From assembly GCA_934631995.1 (NCBI GenBank), contig CAKTYF010000034.1, positions 1 to 17,781 on the forward strand: 17,781 bases of DNA, given 5' to 3'. Below the pieces are notes generated by a model. That model saw nothing but the letters and a program-made list of their open reading frames with translations, did not search any database and was not told where the DNA came from. Position 1 is the stretch's first letter, and each line of letters starts with the position of its first letter. Below, piece after piece: positions 3,887-12,759 of the stretch. A program made the translations under genes and the position numbers. This DNA is from an uncultured Eggerthellaceae bacterium (GTDB lineage Bacteria; Actinomycetota; Coriobacteriia; Coriobacteriales; Eggerthellaceae).

Positions 3887-6388
3887 ATGGCGAATTGCTG
3901 CGAGCCTGGCACTGAAATGCCAGCTATTTCCATTGATGCAATGGGCGAGGGTCGTCCGTCGGTTGATATCGACGCCAACGATAACGCTCTGACTCTGAAT
4001 CTTCTTCCCATCGGGAAGAACGCGCTTATCCAGCAAGTAGGCGGAGAAGGCGCGCTCCGCCAGCACTTTCTTGACATGGGTCTAATCCCGGGCGCCCACG
4101 TGACCATGGTGAAGCATGCCCCCATGGGCGACCCCGTTCAGGTGCGCATTCACGGTTACGAGCTTACGTTGCGCTTGGAAGATGCGGCGCGCATCACGCT
4201 GTGCGATGTGGTGGACGAAGAGGTTGCGCGCATTGGCGATGCCCAGCGAAACACGGGGCAGCCGCAAAAGCGCGGTGTGTTCCCGGGCGGGCATCCTCAT
4301 GAGACGGATCACCCCGGCTTTGGCGAAGGCGGCCGCTACCACAACGCATCCGAGGAAGCGCCGCTTCCCCAAGATAAGAAACTGACGTTTGCCCTGGTGG
4401 GAAACCAGAACTGCGGCAAAACAACGCTGTTCAACCAGCTTACGGGCTCCAACCAGCACGTGGGCAACTTCCCCGGCGTTACGGTTGACCGCAAAGATGG
4501 CCCGCTGCTGGGTCATGCAAACACCCTGGTCACGGACTTGCCGGGCATCTACTCCATGAGCCCGTATTCCGCAGAAGAGATTGTCACGCGCCAGTTCGTG
4601 CTGGAGGATAAACCGTGCGGCATTATCAACATTGTGGACGCAACGAATATCGAGCGCAATCTGTACCTGACCATGCAGCTCCTTGAGCTGGATATTCCCA
4701 TGGTGCTGGCGCTGAACATGATGGATGAAGTGTCCGCAAACGGCGGATCGGTGCTGGTCAACGAGCTGGAAGCGCAGCTGGGCATTCCCGTTGTGCCCAT
4801 TAGCGCCGTGCAGGGCGAAGGCATTACCGAGCTGGTGAACCACGCCATGCACGTTGCGTATTACGGCGAAGGCCCCAAGCGCCAGGACTTCTGCGACGCT
4901 ACGGAAAACGGCGGCGCGGTGCATCGCTGCCTCCACGGCATTATGCACTTGATTGAAGATCACGCCCAAAAAGCGGGCATTCCCGTGCGTTTTGCCGCAT
5001 CGAAGCTGGCAGAAGGCGATCCGCTGGTGGCGCGTGCGCTGAATCTGGACGAAAACGAGCTGGAAACCATCGAGCACCTTGCGTTGCAAATGGAGGCGGA
5101 AAGCCATCTTGACCGCGCGGCGGCGCTGGCCAGCATGCGTTTTTCCTTCATCGAGCGCGTCTGCGGCCTGACCGTGGTAAAGCCGCATGAAAGCCGCGAA
5201 CACGCGCGCAGCCAAAAAGCAGACCGTATCCTTACGGGTCGTTTTACGGCTATTCCGGCGTTTATCCTGATAATGGTGGCGGTTTTTTTCTTGACGTTTG
5301 AAGTTATCGGCGCGTTCCTTCAGGACTTGCTTGAAACGGGCATTGGCGCGCTGGGCGATGCGTGCGCCGCCGCCATGGAAAGCGCCCAAATAAACGAAGT
5401 GCTGCAATCGTTTGTGATCGATGGCATTTTCGGCGGCGTGGGCAGCGTGCTCTCGTTTTTGCCCATCATTGCCGTGCTGTTCTTCTTCCTGTCTATGCTT
5501 GAAGACAGCGGTTATCTGGCGCGCGTAGCGTTTGTCATGGATAAACCGCTGCGTAAGCTGGGCCTTTCGGGGCGCAGCATCGTGCCCATGCTCATTGGTT
5601 TTGGCTGCAGCGTACCCAGCGTTATGGCAACGCGCACGCTTCCTTCGGAGCGCGACCGCAAGCTGACCATCATCCTTACGCCGTTCATGAGCTGTTCGGC
5701 AAAGCTGCCCATCTACGTATTCTTGGGCGAGGCGTTTTTCCCGCAGCAAGCGGGCCTGGTTGTGGGGCTACTCTACGTTCTGGGCATTGTCGTGGGTATT
5801 TTCGTGGCGTTCTTGCTGAAGAAGTTCGTGCTGAAGGGCGAAGCTGTGCCCTTTGTTATGGAGCTGCCGAACTATCGCATGCCAGCGGCGAAAAACGTTG
5901 GCCACTTGATGTGGGATAAATGTAGCGAGTTTTTGCATCGCGCGTTCACGATCATTTTGCTAGCGGTGCTGGTGATTTGGGCGCTGCAAACGTTCAGCTT
6001 TGGGCTCAACGTAGTGCAGGATTCTGCCGACAGCATGTTGGCGCAGATAGCGGGCCTGCTTGCACCAATTCTGGCTCCGTTGGGATTGGGCGATTGGCGT
6101 ATTGGCACGGCGCTGGTATCGGGCTTTATTGCGAAGGAAAGCGTTGTGGCCACCATGATTGTGCTTTACGGCGGCGCATCGGCTCTTGCAACGGCGTTCA
6201 CGCCGCTGGCGGGCGCATGTTTGCTGGTGTTTTGCCTGCTCTACACGCCATGCGTGGCAGCAATTGCAAGCATCAACCGCGAACTGGGCGGAAAATGGGC
6301 GCTGGGTATTGTGGTTGGGCAGTGCGCGGTGGCGTGGATTGTGGCGTTTATCGTGCGTTGCGTGGGGCTGCTGTTTGGTCTTGCGTGA
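3887..6388 (+). CDS. feoB: FeoA-FeoB fusion, ferrous iron transporter
   Basis: 833 residues; ATG 3887 follows AAGGA at 3874-3878. Residues about 35-108 form a FeoA domain (SH3-like; LPIGKNALIQQVGG, LRQHFLDMGLIPGAHV). A linker at about 130-155 has five His residues. The FeoB GTPase follows with G1 GNQNCGKT (172-179), the NFPGVTVD switch, G3 DLPG (217-220), G4 NMMD (277-280) and G5 SAVQGEG (306-312). From about residue 455 the membrane domain carries the family's hallmark segments: GFGCSVPSVMATRTL, SCSAKLPIYVF (Gate/Cys motif), and LYTPCVAAIASI near the end, with multiple helices throughout. FeoB imports Fe2+ under anaerobic conditions; FeoA is normally a separate small protein that helps it. 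Length (FeoA about 75 + FeoB about 700) fits a complete fusion. No FeoC-like gene follows; the next gene is a HAD phosphatase 69 bases on. Confidence 0.96.
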   Translation: MANCCEPGTEMPAISIDAMGEGRPSVDIDANDNALTLNLLPIGKNALIQQVGGEGALRQHFLDMGLIPGAHVTMVKHAPMGDPVQVRIHGYELTLRLEDAARITLCDVVDEEVARIGDAQRNTGQPQKRGVFPGGHPHETDHPGFGEGGRYHNASEEAPLPQDKKLTFALVGNQNCGKTTLFNQLTGSNQHVGNFPGVTVDRKDGPLLGHANTLVTDLPGIYSMSPYSAEEIVTRQFVLEDKPCGIINIVDATNIERNLYLTMQLLELDIPMVLALNMMDEVSANGGSVLVNELEAQLGIPVVPISAVQGEGITELVNHAMHVAYYGEGPKRQDFCDATENGGAVHRCLHGIMHLIEDHAQKAGIPVRFAASKLAEGDPLVARALNLDENELETIEHLALQMEAESHLDRAAALASMRFSFIERVCGLTVVKPHESREHARSQKADRILTGRFTAIPAFILIMVAVFFLTFEVIGAFLQDLLETGIGALGDACAAAMESAQINEVLQSFVIDGIFGGVGSVLSFLPIIAVLFFFLSMLEDSGYLARVAFVMDKPLRKLGLSGRSIVPMLIGFGCSVPSVMATRTLPSERDRKLTIILTPFMSCSAKLPIYVFLGEAFFPQQAGLVVGLLYVLGIVVGIFVAFLLKKFVLKGEAVPFVMELPNYRMPAAKNVGHLMWDKCSEFLHRAFTIILLAVLVIWALQTFSFGLNVVQDSADSMLAQIAGLLAPILAPLGLGDWRIGTALVSGFIAKESVVATMIVLYGGASALATAFTPLAGACLLVFCLLYTPCVAAIASINRELGGKWALGIVVGQCAVAWIVAFIVRCVGLLFGLA

Positions 6389-6408
6389 TGCGCCGCCTGC
6401 TAGGGAAC

Positions 6409-6422
6409 CCGGCGTGCGCCGG
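6409..6422 (+). other. Inverted repeat after feoAB
   Basis: CCGGCG-TG-CGCCGG is a perfect palindrome just after the transporter stop. The loop is too tight for six full pairs and no T tract follows, so it may only slow RNA polymerase or protect the 3' end rather than terminate. Confidence 0.4.
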
Positions 6423-6457
6423 ATTGTTTGGCGCTGGAAACCAGGTGAAGAATAATT

Positions 6458-7237
6458 ATGGGAACGAAAAAGTACTTCTTCTTTGATTACGACGGAACGC
6501 TTGCCATTCCGCTTACGCGTAATATTCCTGATAGCACGCGCGAAACGTTGCATCTTTTGGAAACGCAAGGGCATTTCGTGGCGCTTGCCACGGGGCGTTT
6601 GCAGTGCAACGCGCTTGATTTCATTGATAGCGCGGGCATTCGCAATGTGGTGTCCGATGGCGGAAATTCCGTTACGGTGGATGGTAAGCTGCTGTGGATG
6701 CGCTCGCTTGACTTGCCGCCGGTGAAAGCGTGCCTTCATCATCTTGATGACCTGGGCGTTCCTTGGGCGGTAACCACGGATAACGTGCCGTGGCGCGTGT
6801 CAAGCAACCCCGATTTCGCAACGATATCGGGCGATTATTATCTGCCCACGCGCTACGATGCCAACTTGGATATTGACGCATTGACCCAGGTCATGAAAGT
6901 GTATATTCCGTGCGCTACAGAAAATGTCCCCGCGCTGGTGGCCACGGGCGTTCTAGATGACGTGCCGTGGGTCACGTATAATTCGGGGGCGCTGTTTGTT
7001 GAGCCCATGAATAAAGACATGGGAATTCGCTTCCTTATGGACTATTTTCACGCGCCGTACGAAGATGCGGTAGTATTTGGCGATGGCAAAAACGACATCT
7101 CTATGTTTTGCCCGGGGTGGACAAGCATTGCCATGGGAAATGCCGTGCCTGCGCTGAAGGAACGCGCCGATTACGTGACGGACGCGTGCGACCAAGACGG
7201 CATTTATCATGCGTGTCGTCATTTCGGGTGGATTTAG
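6458..7237 (+). CDS. Cof-type HAD-superfamily phosphatase
   Basis: 259 residues, the usual size of Cof/IIB HAD phosphatases. Motif I is FFFDYDGTL with nucleophile Asp10 and acid/base Asp12; motif II is ALATGR (about 43-47); the motif III lysine is in NKDMG (Lys186); motif IV is VVFGDGKNDISMF with Asp209 and Asp213. The C2-type cap lies between motif II and the lysine (about 75-185). After motif IV the family's MGNA (226-229) and a run through ADYVTD...DGI are present. Such enzymes dephosphorylate sugar phosphates, nucleotides or flavin/pyridoxal precursors; the substrate cannot be told here. RBS AGGTGAAG stands before ATG 6458. It lies 69 bases after the transporter on the same strand, so co-transcription is possible but a shared function is not shown. 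Confidence 0.92.
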   Translation: MGTKKYFFFDYDGTLAIPLTRNIPDSTRETLHLLETQGHFVALATGRLQCNALDFIDSAGIRNVVSDGGNSVTVDGKLLWMRSLDLPPVKACLHHLDDLGVPWAVTTDNVPWRVSSNPDFATISGDYYLPTRYDANLDIDALTQVMKVYIPCATENVPALVATGVLDDVPWVTYNSGALFVEPMNKDMGIRFLMDYFHAPYEDAVVFGDGKNDISMFCPGWTSIAMGNAVPALKERADYVTDACDQDGIYHACRHFGWI

Positions 7238-7358
7238 CGGCGGGCTGCGCGTTCCAAAGGCGGTGCCGCGTGCAGATGCCGCGACTGGCGTTAGCGGTCA
7301 GTGCAGGAAGAGCGCGTAACGCGGCTGCGACTGGCGGCGCAATTGCGATTGGCTGATT

Positions 7359-7383
7359 CGCCTGTGTCCGCTTGCCATAGGCG
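7359..7383 (+). other. Hairpin upstream of the TPR/J-like gene
   Basis: CGCCTGTG (7359-7366) pairs with CATAGGCG (7376-7383) over 8 bp with one G-T pair and a 9-base loop. No T tract follows, so it is not a classical terminator. It lies 55 bases before the start of the next gene and could be a leader structure. Confidence 0.3.
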
Positions 7384-7438
7384 CAGGTAGAACGGCCGCA
7401 GGTAACGCGTGCGCAAAAAAGAGGGAAGGGGAGGACGC

Positions 7439-10400
7439 ATGGACTGGACAGTTTTGGGCATTGAGCCAACTGCCGAAAAAAAAGCGATAACGAAAGCGTA
7501 TCGCACGCAGTTGATGCACACGAATCCCGAAGATAAACCCGAAGAGTTCAAGGTGCTGCGCGAAGCATACGAGCAGGCGCTTTCGTGGGCATCGTGTCAA
7601 CAAGAGGCAGTAAAAGACGCGAAATCCGCCCAAGCTGCAGCGGAAGGTGATCCTGGATCGCCTGTCGCCGAGGCGGCAAAAACACCCGAAGAACAATGGT
7701 TATCTCAGCTCACAGCTCTGTATGCGGATTTCCAGAAGCGTATTGATCCCGCTTTGTGGCGCAATTTGCTCACGCAGGATGTTGCCGTTGCGCTGGATAG
7801 CCGCCCTGAAATAGAAATGATGTTGTTGCTGTTCCTTCTTCACAACGGGAACCTTCCCCAAGAGGTGTGGCAGGTTCTGGAAGATACGTTCAAGTGGTCG
7901 CAGCGGCGTGAAGAGCTGTGCGAAACGTATCCGCGCCCGTTTGTGGATCATCTTCTGATAGATGGCGCGAAGTTTGCCCCGGCGCTTCCGTTCCAGTTGT
8001 TCTCTCCCGGTGAAAACGCGGAAGAATGCGACGCTTACCTGGACCTTTACTTGCAAGCGGGGCATTGTGAATGGAAAGATGCGGCGCAGTTTTTGGATAA
8101 AATGGACGCGCTTTCCGAAACGCATCCGTACGGTCGCGCGCTGCGCTATCACTATATGGCAACCCAAGGCGATGGCATGGGCGTGGTTAAGCTTTTGGAG
8201 CTCACGAAGGATTTTCCCGAAGACGAGCATCTGAAAGAAGAGCTTGCGGAAACGTATGCCGATGGCGAATCGTGGGAGCAATGCGAGGCGATTGTGCGCG
8301 AGTTGCTTGAAAGCAACCGGGGGGATCGTCGTTTGACCTGGCTTTTAGCGCAGTCTTTGGCGGGCCAGCAGCGTTTTGCCGAGGGCGTGGAGCTTTTGGG
8401 CGACTTGATGCATGCTGCGGGTGGCGATCAAAAGGAGCTCATGGAGCTAAGCGATGTTCGCCAGAAGTGGAACGAATCGCTTATCGAGCAGTATGAACAG
8501 CGCCTTGAGCAGGGGGATTGCTCCGACAAGCTGCTGTTCGAGCTGGCGTGGTGCTATCTGCAAAACGAGCGCGACGAGGAATCGGTGGAGCTCATCGATC
8601 GCATTGATCCGGAAAACATTGAACCGTATGAGTATTACAACTTGTCATCGCAGGCGTTTTTGGCAACGGAGCGCTACGAGCGGGCGTTCGAGGACTCAAA
8701 AGCCCTGGTGGAAGTGGTGCGCGCCATGCAGCCCGATGGAACAGAGCGCACCAGGAAACGTATGGCGCGCCTAGCGGAGATGATCGCCCGCTGCGGCGAT
8801 GCCCTTTATGCGCAAAAGCATCCTGAACTGGCGCTTCCCTATTACCAGGAAGCAGCGGAAGTGGACCCCGATAACCCTGAGCGCCTTACGCATTATTCGC
8901 GCGTTATGGCGTCTTTGAACCGCTGGCCCGAGGCGGCTCAAGCGGCGGAGCGCTTGATAGATGTGATGCCGGGTGCGTATCATGCCCATTATTTGCTGGC
9001 TCAGTACTGTTTTGAGATGCGCAACGATCGCGATGCGTTCTACCAAGTAAACTACGCCCTTGAGCTGGAGAAAGGCGACTTGGGCGTGTATGTTTTGCGT
9101 CTGCGCATCCTGCTTCGCAACGGTGCGCTGCAGCAAGCTGCCGATGATTTGCGATTTCTGGAAGACAGCCAATGCGGCGATTACCTGCCCGTTTTGTGGT
9201 GCAAAGCGCTTTATGCCGAAGCTACCGATGCGGCGGCTATTGGGTCGGAAGAGGCATTGCCGAACGAGGGCAAGCTCTACGATGGTACGCCGTTCGTTCT
9301 TGAGCATGGTCGTGCGGCGGCGCTTGCAATCTATCGCGAAATTTACGAGCGCTTAAAGCAAGGCGAAGAGATGGATTGGCCTGGTCAGGCGTGTTTTCGC
9401 TTGGCAATCCTTTCGCAAGATGAAAAAGATGCGTCGCCCGAATGGCAGCTTGAGGTGCTGGATAAGGGTTTGGAGCTTGATCCGAACGATGCGGATTGTC
9501 TCTCGTTTCGGGCGTGGCTTTTGCGACGTTTGGACCGCACGGATGATGCCATTGAGGCATATCTTCGTTTGGCTCAGCTTCCCCATGACGACCTTGAGTC
9601 CGAGCGTGCGTTGGCACAGCTATATGGGAAGAATCCCGAGGTCAATGCGCAAAAAGCGCTCGATTATTATCAGCAGGTGCTTGAACAGGAGCCCAATGAC
9701 CCTGTGACGCTGTATTACTCGGGCCTGTATGCGTACTTTGTGCGCGACTTCTCCCTGGCAGAGAGTTACTTCTTGCGCGAGCGCGCGGTGGAGCCGGAAA
9801 GCCCCGATAGCTATCGGATGCTCTCGTTCGTGTATGAGGCGCTGGGTCGCTATGACGATGCGCTGCGGGAATGCGACGGCCTGCTGCTCAAGTCGAAGGC
9901 GGCGGGGAAGCTGGCGGTGAGCCATTATCTGCGCAAGGCGCTGGTGTTGCGTCGGGCGGGACGGGCGCGTGCAGCGGTGGAAACGCTGTTCCATGCGTCG
10001 TTTTCGTTTGCGTATGATTCCGTGTACGCGGATGTTGCCGACGTGCTTTTACAGTTTGGCCTGTTCGATCAGCTGTGTGCCCATCTTGATTCGTGGGGCG
10101 ACGTGAACGAAAAGCACGATGTTTCGCCGCAAAGTTTAGGCGGCTTGGCGTACTACCGCGCTCTTCAGGAGCTTTTAAGTGCGGGAAGCTTGCGGCGCGC
10201 GAAGCATTTTGCGCGCGCGGGAAGTCCTCATATGAGCGATGACCAGCGTTTTCAGATGCAACGGATTCTGGCAGCGTATGCCAGGGATTTCCGAGCGTAT
10301 GAAACGCTTTTGCTGAGCCGCATTAAAGACAAGAAGGAGCGGGAGGCAACCATCTTTCAAGAGCTGTCGGATCTGGCGTTGCTAAAGTGGTGTCAGGGCA

Positions 10401-10756
10401 ACGCGCAAGCTGCGGTACAATATGCACAAGAGGCCGTGGCAGAGATTGATGCTTTGCTGCTTCCCTATAGCACGCATCGGCGTCATTTCCTGCTGTGGCA
10501 AGCGGCAATGTTTGCTTTGTTGGGGCAGGTCGATCAGATGCGAGATGCGTTGGCGCAAGCCGATGAGCTGCCGTTATGTGAACGGTGCGGCAACGGAGCA
10601 TGCTGCGATAGCGTGCTGTTCAAGGCGTTGGTCGGCTTGATTCAGGGAGATGTGGTCACGTGCTGCGAGCTGGTTAAGCTTGGTCGAAAGAAATGGCCGG
10701 GCTCCCTGGGCTTTGCATGCCTTGAGCAGGAACTCAAGCGGCAAGGGGAGCTGTAG
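7439..10756 (+). CDS. Giant TPR protein with degenerate J-domain N-terminus
   Basis: 1105 residues from ATG 7439, chosen because GGGGAGGA lies 4-10 bases upstream; the frame is open from 7409 but without a site. Residues about 1-48 read like a J-domain (MDWTVLGIEPTAEKKAITKAY..., EEFKVLREAYEQAL) but the loop that should hold His-Pro-Asp reads HTNPED (27-32). The remainder is helical with many TPR-like units (for example ALPYYQEAAEVDPDNPERL about residue 465, LEVLDKGLELDPNDADCLSF about 675, ALDYYQQVLEQEPNDPVTLY about 745, and SYFLRERAVEPESPDSYRML about 780). A cysteine cluster CERCGNGACC (Cys1047, 1050, 1055, 1056) near the C-terminus may bind metal. Next downstream is an HscC-like Hsp70, as in E. 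coli where HscC works with the J-like proteins DjlB/DjlC. A cytoplasmic chaperone partner or scaffold is inferred. Confidence 0.88.
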   Translation: MDWTVLGIEPTAEKKAITKAYRTQLMHTNPEDKPEEFKVLREAYEQALSWASCQQEAVKDAKSAQAAAEGDPGSPVAEAAKTPEEQWLSQLTALYADFQKRIDPALWRNLLTQDVAVALDSRPEIEMMLLLFLLHNGNLPQEVWQVLEDTFKWSQRREELCETYPRPFVDHLLIDGAKFAPALPFQLFSPGENAEECDAYLDLYLQAGHCEWKDAAQFLDKMDALSETHPYGRALRYHYMATQGDGMGVVKLLELTKDFPEDEHLKEELAETYADGESWEQCEAIVRELLESNRGDRRLTWLLAQSLAGQQRFAEGVELLGDLMHAAGGDQKELMELSDVRQKWNESLIEQYEQRLEQGDCSDKLLFELAWCYLQNERDEESVELIDRIDPENIEPYEYYNLSSQAFLATERYERAFEDSKALVEVVRAMQPDGTERTRKRMARLAEMIARCGDALYAQKHPELALPYYQEAAEVDPDNPERLTHYSRVMASLNRWPEAAQAAERLIDVMPGAYHAHYLLAQYCFEMRNDRDAFYQVNYALELEKGDLGVYVLRLRILLRNGALQQAADDLRFLEDSQCGDYLPVLWCKALYAEATDAAAIGSEEALPNEGKLYDGTPFVLEHGRAAALAIYREIYERLKQGEEMDWPGQACFRLAILSQDEKDASPEWQLEVLDKGLELDPNDADCLSFRAWLLRRLDRTDDAIEAYLRLAQLPHDDLESERALAQLYGKNPEVNAQKALDYYQQVLEQEPNDPVTLYYSGLYAYFVRDFSLAESYFLRERAVEPESPDSYRMLSFVYEALGRYDDALRECDGLLLKSKAAGKLAVSHYLRKALVLRRAGRARAAVETLFHASFSFAYDSVYADVADVLLQFGLFDQLCAHLDSWGDVNEKHDVSPQSLGGLAYYRALQELLSAGSLRRAKHFARAGSPHMSDDQRFQMQRILAAYARDFRAYETLLLSRIKDKKEREATIFQELSDLALLKWCQGNAQAAVQYAQEAVAEIDALLLPYSTHRRHFLLWQAAMFALLGQVDQMRDALAQADELPLCERCGNGACCDSVLFKALVGLIQGDVVTCCELVKLGRKKWPGSLGFACLEQELKRQGEL

Positions 10757-10845
10757 CTGCGTCGCGTCCGCGTGAGTGGCAGCGGGTGTGCCGCCGTTTG
10801 CGGTGTACGGACCTGGGCGTGCAGCGTGCGGCGAGCGTGCGGGCG

Positions 10846-10857
10846 ATACGCGCGTAT
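10846..10857. other. 12-bp palindrome before the Hsp70 gene
   Basis: ATACGCGCGTAT is a perfect 12-bp palindrome in the 172-bp gap between the TPR gene and the Hsp70 gene, 72 bases before ATG 10929. A protein-binding site is possible, but alternating CG in a G+C-rich gap can arise by chance. No HrcA CIRCE-like sequence was seen here. Confidence 0.25.
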
Positions 10858-10928
10858 GCGCAGGGCTGCTTGCCAGAGCGTAGCTGCGGCAGAGAGTGAA
10901 AGAGGATTTTAGTAGTAGGTGTCTTCGC

Positions 10929-12680
10929 ATGTTGGTTGGCATTGATCTTGGAACAACAAACAGCCTGGTCGCGTGCTTCCGCGATGGGTGCGCTCAGGTA
11001 ATTCCCAATAGATTGGGCAAGCTGCTCACGCCTTCGGTGGTGGCCATCGATGAAAGTGGCATGATTTTGGTGGGCGAAACGGCGCGCGCCTTCGGCATGC
11101 TGCATCCTTTGAGCGTAGCAAGCGTTTTCAAGCGCAGCATGGGCACCGACCGAACGTTCGAGCTTGACGGTATGGAGTTTCGCGCCGAAGAGCTGTCTCG
11201 TTTCGTGTTGCGCTCCCTGAAGGAAGACGCCGAAGTGTACTTGGGCTGCGAAGTGGACGAGGCCATTATCAGCGTGCCCGCCTACTTCAACGACCTGCAA
11301 CGCAAAGCCACGAAACGTGCCGGTGAGCTGGCAGGACTCAAAGTGAGCCGCATTATCAACGAACCCACGGCGGCGGCAATTGCGCATGGCGTGGGCGGTG
11401 CGGCGGCGCGTCCGACCGAAGAAACGGTGGCATCGGGCATGGGGGCCATTGAGGTCCAGGCCGCGCAAGGCGAACCGGTGGATGAGCGCTGCCTGGTGTT
11501 TGACCTGGGTGGCGGCACGTTTGATGTTTCGGTTCTGGAGTTTTTCGCGTGCATCATGGAGGTCCATGCCATTGCGGGCGACAACTTTATTGGCGGCGAA
11601 GACTTCACCGAGCTTTTGGAAACCATGTTCCTGGCGCGCATTGGCATGGCGCGGCAAGTGCTTGATAATCGTGCGCAGGCAGAGCTTACCAAAGCGGCCG
11701 AAGAGGCGAAATGTCGTTTTTCGGAATCCGAAACCGTTACGATGAGCTGGACTTTTGCAGAAAAGCATTATTCGGAAGATTTCACGCTTGAAGAATATGA
11801 GCAAGCATGCCAGCCGTTGCTTGAGCGTTTGCGCCGCCCTATTGAGCGCAGCTTGCGTGACGCCGACGTTCATTTGGAAGATATCGACCGCATTGTTTTG
11901 GTGGGCGGCGCCACGCGTCTTCCCGTGGTGCGGCGTTTCGTGGAAAAAGTATTTCGCCGCAAGCCCGAAACGCTTGTTGACCCCGATACCGCCGTTGCGC
12001 TGGGCGCTGCGTTGCAGTGCGGCATGAAAATGCGCGATGCGGAAATCAGCGAAGTCGTTTTGACCGACGTGTGCCCGTTTACGCTGGGAACCGAGGTCGT
12101 TGCCGGCAACGGCACGTTCGAAGAAGCAGGGCATTTCCTTCCCATCATCGAGCGCAACACCGTGATTCCCGTGAGCCGTCGCCAGCGCGTGAGCACCGTG
12201 TACGACAATCAGTCGCAGGTGGTCGTAAAAATCTTGCAGGGCGAAAGCCGCATGGCTGCTAATAACTTGCTGCTTGGTGAGATTTCCGCATCGGTTCCGG
12301 CGGGTCCGCGCGGACAAGAAGCCATTGACGTGATTTTTACTTACGACGTGAACTCCCTGCTTGAAGTGGAAGTTTGCATTCTTTCCACGGGCGAAGTGCA
12401 TAAGATGGTCGTCCAAAACGAAGAACATAAGATTTCCGATGAAGAAGCCGCCGCGCGGTTTGAGCGCTTGTCGTATTTGAAGCAGAATCCGCGCGAAGAC
12501 GAAGCGAATCGTTTGCAGCTGTTGCGCGGCGAGCGCATGTATGAAGAAGCAACGGGTCAGCGACGCGAGATGATTGATGCTGCAATGATGGAGTTCGATC
12601 GTGTGCTGAACAGGCAAGACTTCTACGAAATTGAAGTTGCACGCGAACGCCTTCGCAAGTTTTTGGATACGCTGGAGTAG
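10929..12680 (+). CDS. hscC: HscC-like Hsp70 chaperone
   Basis: 583 residues from ATG 10929 (TAGGTG at 10915-10920 is a modest RBS); the frame opens earlier at a GTG (10896), but starting here gives the family N-terminus GIDLGTTNS (4-12). The ATPase carries the Hsp70 signatures: PAYFNDLQRKATKRAGELAG (117-136), INEPTAAAIAHG (143-154), FDLGGGTFDVSVLE (191-204), AGDNFIGGEDF (216-226) and IVLVGGATRLP (about 320-330). The linker/SBD start DVCPFTLGTEV fits HscC rather than DnaK; the protein is short compared with DnaK (about 610-640) because the C-terminal lid is reduced. A Gly/Ala/Glu-rich insert of about 33 residues separates INEPTAAAIAHG from FDLGGGT (155-187), longer than usual. It follows the J-like TPR gene in the same direction, supporting a dedicated pair. 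No GrpE is near. Confidence 0.93.
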   Translation: MLVGIDLGTTNSLVACFRDGCAQVIPNRLGKLLTPSVVAIDESGMILVGETARAFGMLHPLSVASVFKRSMGTDRTFELDGMEFRAEELSRFVLRSLKEDAEVYLGCEVDEAIISVPAYFNDLQRKATKRAGELAGLKVSRIINEPTAAAIAHGVGGAAARPTEETVASGMGAIEVQAAQGEPVDERCLVFDLGGGTFDVSVLEFFACIMEVHAIAGDNFIGGEDFTELLETMFLARIGMARQVLDNRAQAELTKAAEEAKCRFSESETVTMSWTFAEKHYSEDFTLEEYEQACQPLLERLRRPIERSLRDADVHLEDIDRIVLVGGATRLPVVRRFVEKVFRRKPETLVDPDTAVALGAALQCGMKMRDAEISEVVLTDVCPFTLGTEVVAGNGTFEEAGHFLPIIERNTVIPVSRRQRVSTVYDNQSQVVVKILQGESRMAANNLLLGEISASVPAGPRGQEAIDVIFTYDVNSLLEVEVCILSTGEVHKMVVQNEEHKISDEEAAARFERLSYLKQNPREDEANRLQLLRGERMYEEATGQRREMIDAAMMEFDRVLNRQDFYEIEVARERLRKFLDTLE

Positions 12681-12705
12681 TTGAAGCTCGCGGTTGGGTG
12701 ATTGC

Positions 12706-12759
12706 TGGGCGTTTCGCCTGGTGTTTTACGGTCGGGCGTTTCGCTTGGCGTCTTAGGAT
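12706..12759 (+). repeat. Two tandem imperfect 27-bp units
   Basis: Units 12706-12732 and 12733-12759 match at 21 of 27 bases, both containing GGGCGTTTCGC. They lie just after the Hsp70 stop, in a 320-bp gap (12681-13000) that otherwise shows neither a convincing terminator nor a gene; a TAAACT at 12926-12931 and TATAAC at 12955-12960 are possible -10 boxes for the kinase gene, both weak. Confidence 0.5.

Noticed and set aside
4082..5749. A 555-codon open frame on the minus strand inside the FeoA-FeoB gene
   Set aside because: The plus strand gene is certain from its GTPase and membrane motifs. The opposite frame is rich in His/Arg/Gln as expected of a shadow, with no RBS or family match.
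5960..6742. A 260-codon minus-strand frame across the end of feoAB and the HAD gene
   Set aside because: It overlaps two well supported genes; the composition (Arg, His, Gln) is that of a shadow frame.
10734..12617. A 627-codon open frame on the minus strand opposite the Hsp70 gene
   Set aside because: The plus strand carries full Hsp70 signatures; the antisense frame has low-information composition and no start site.
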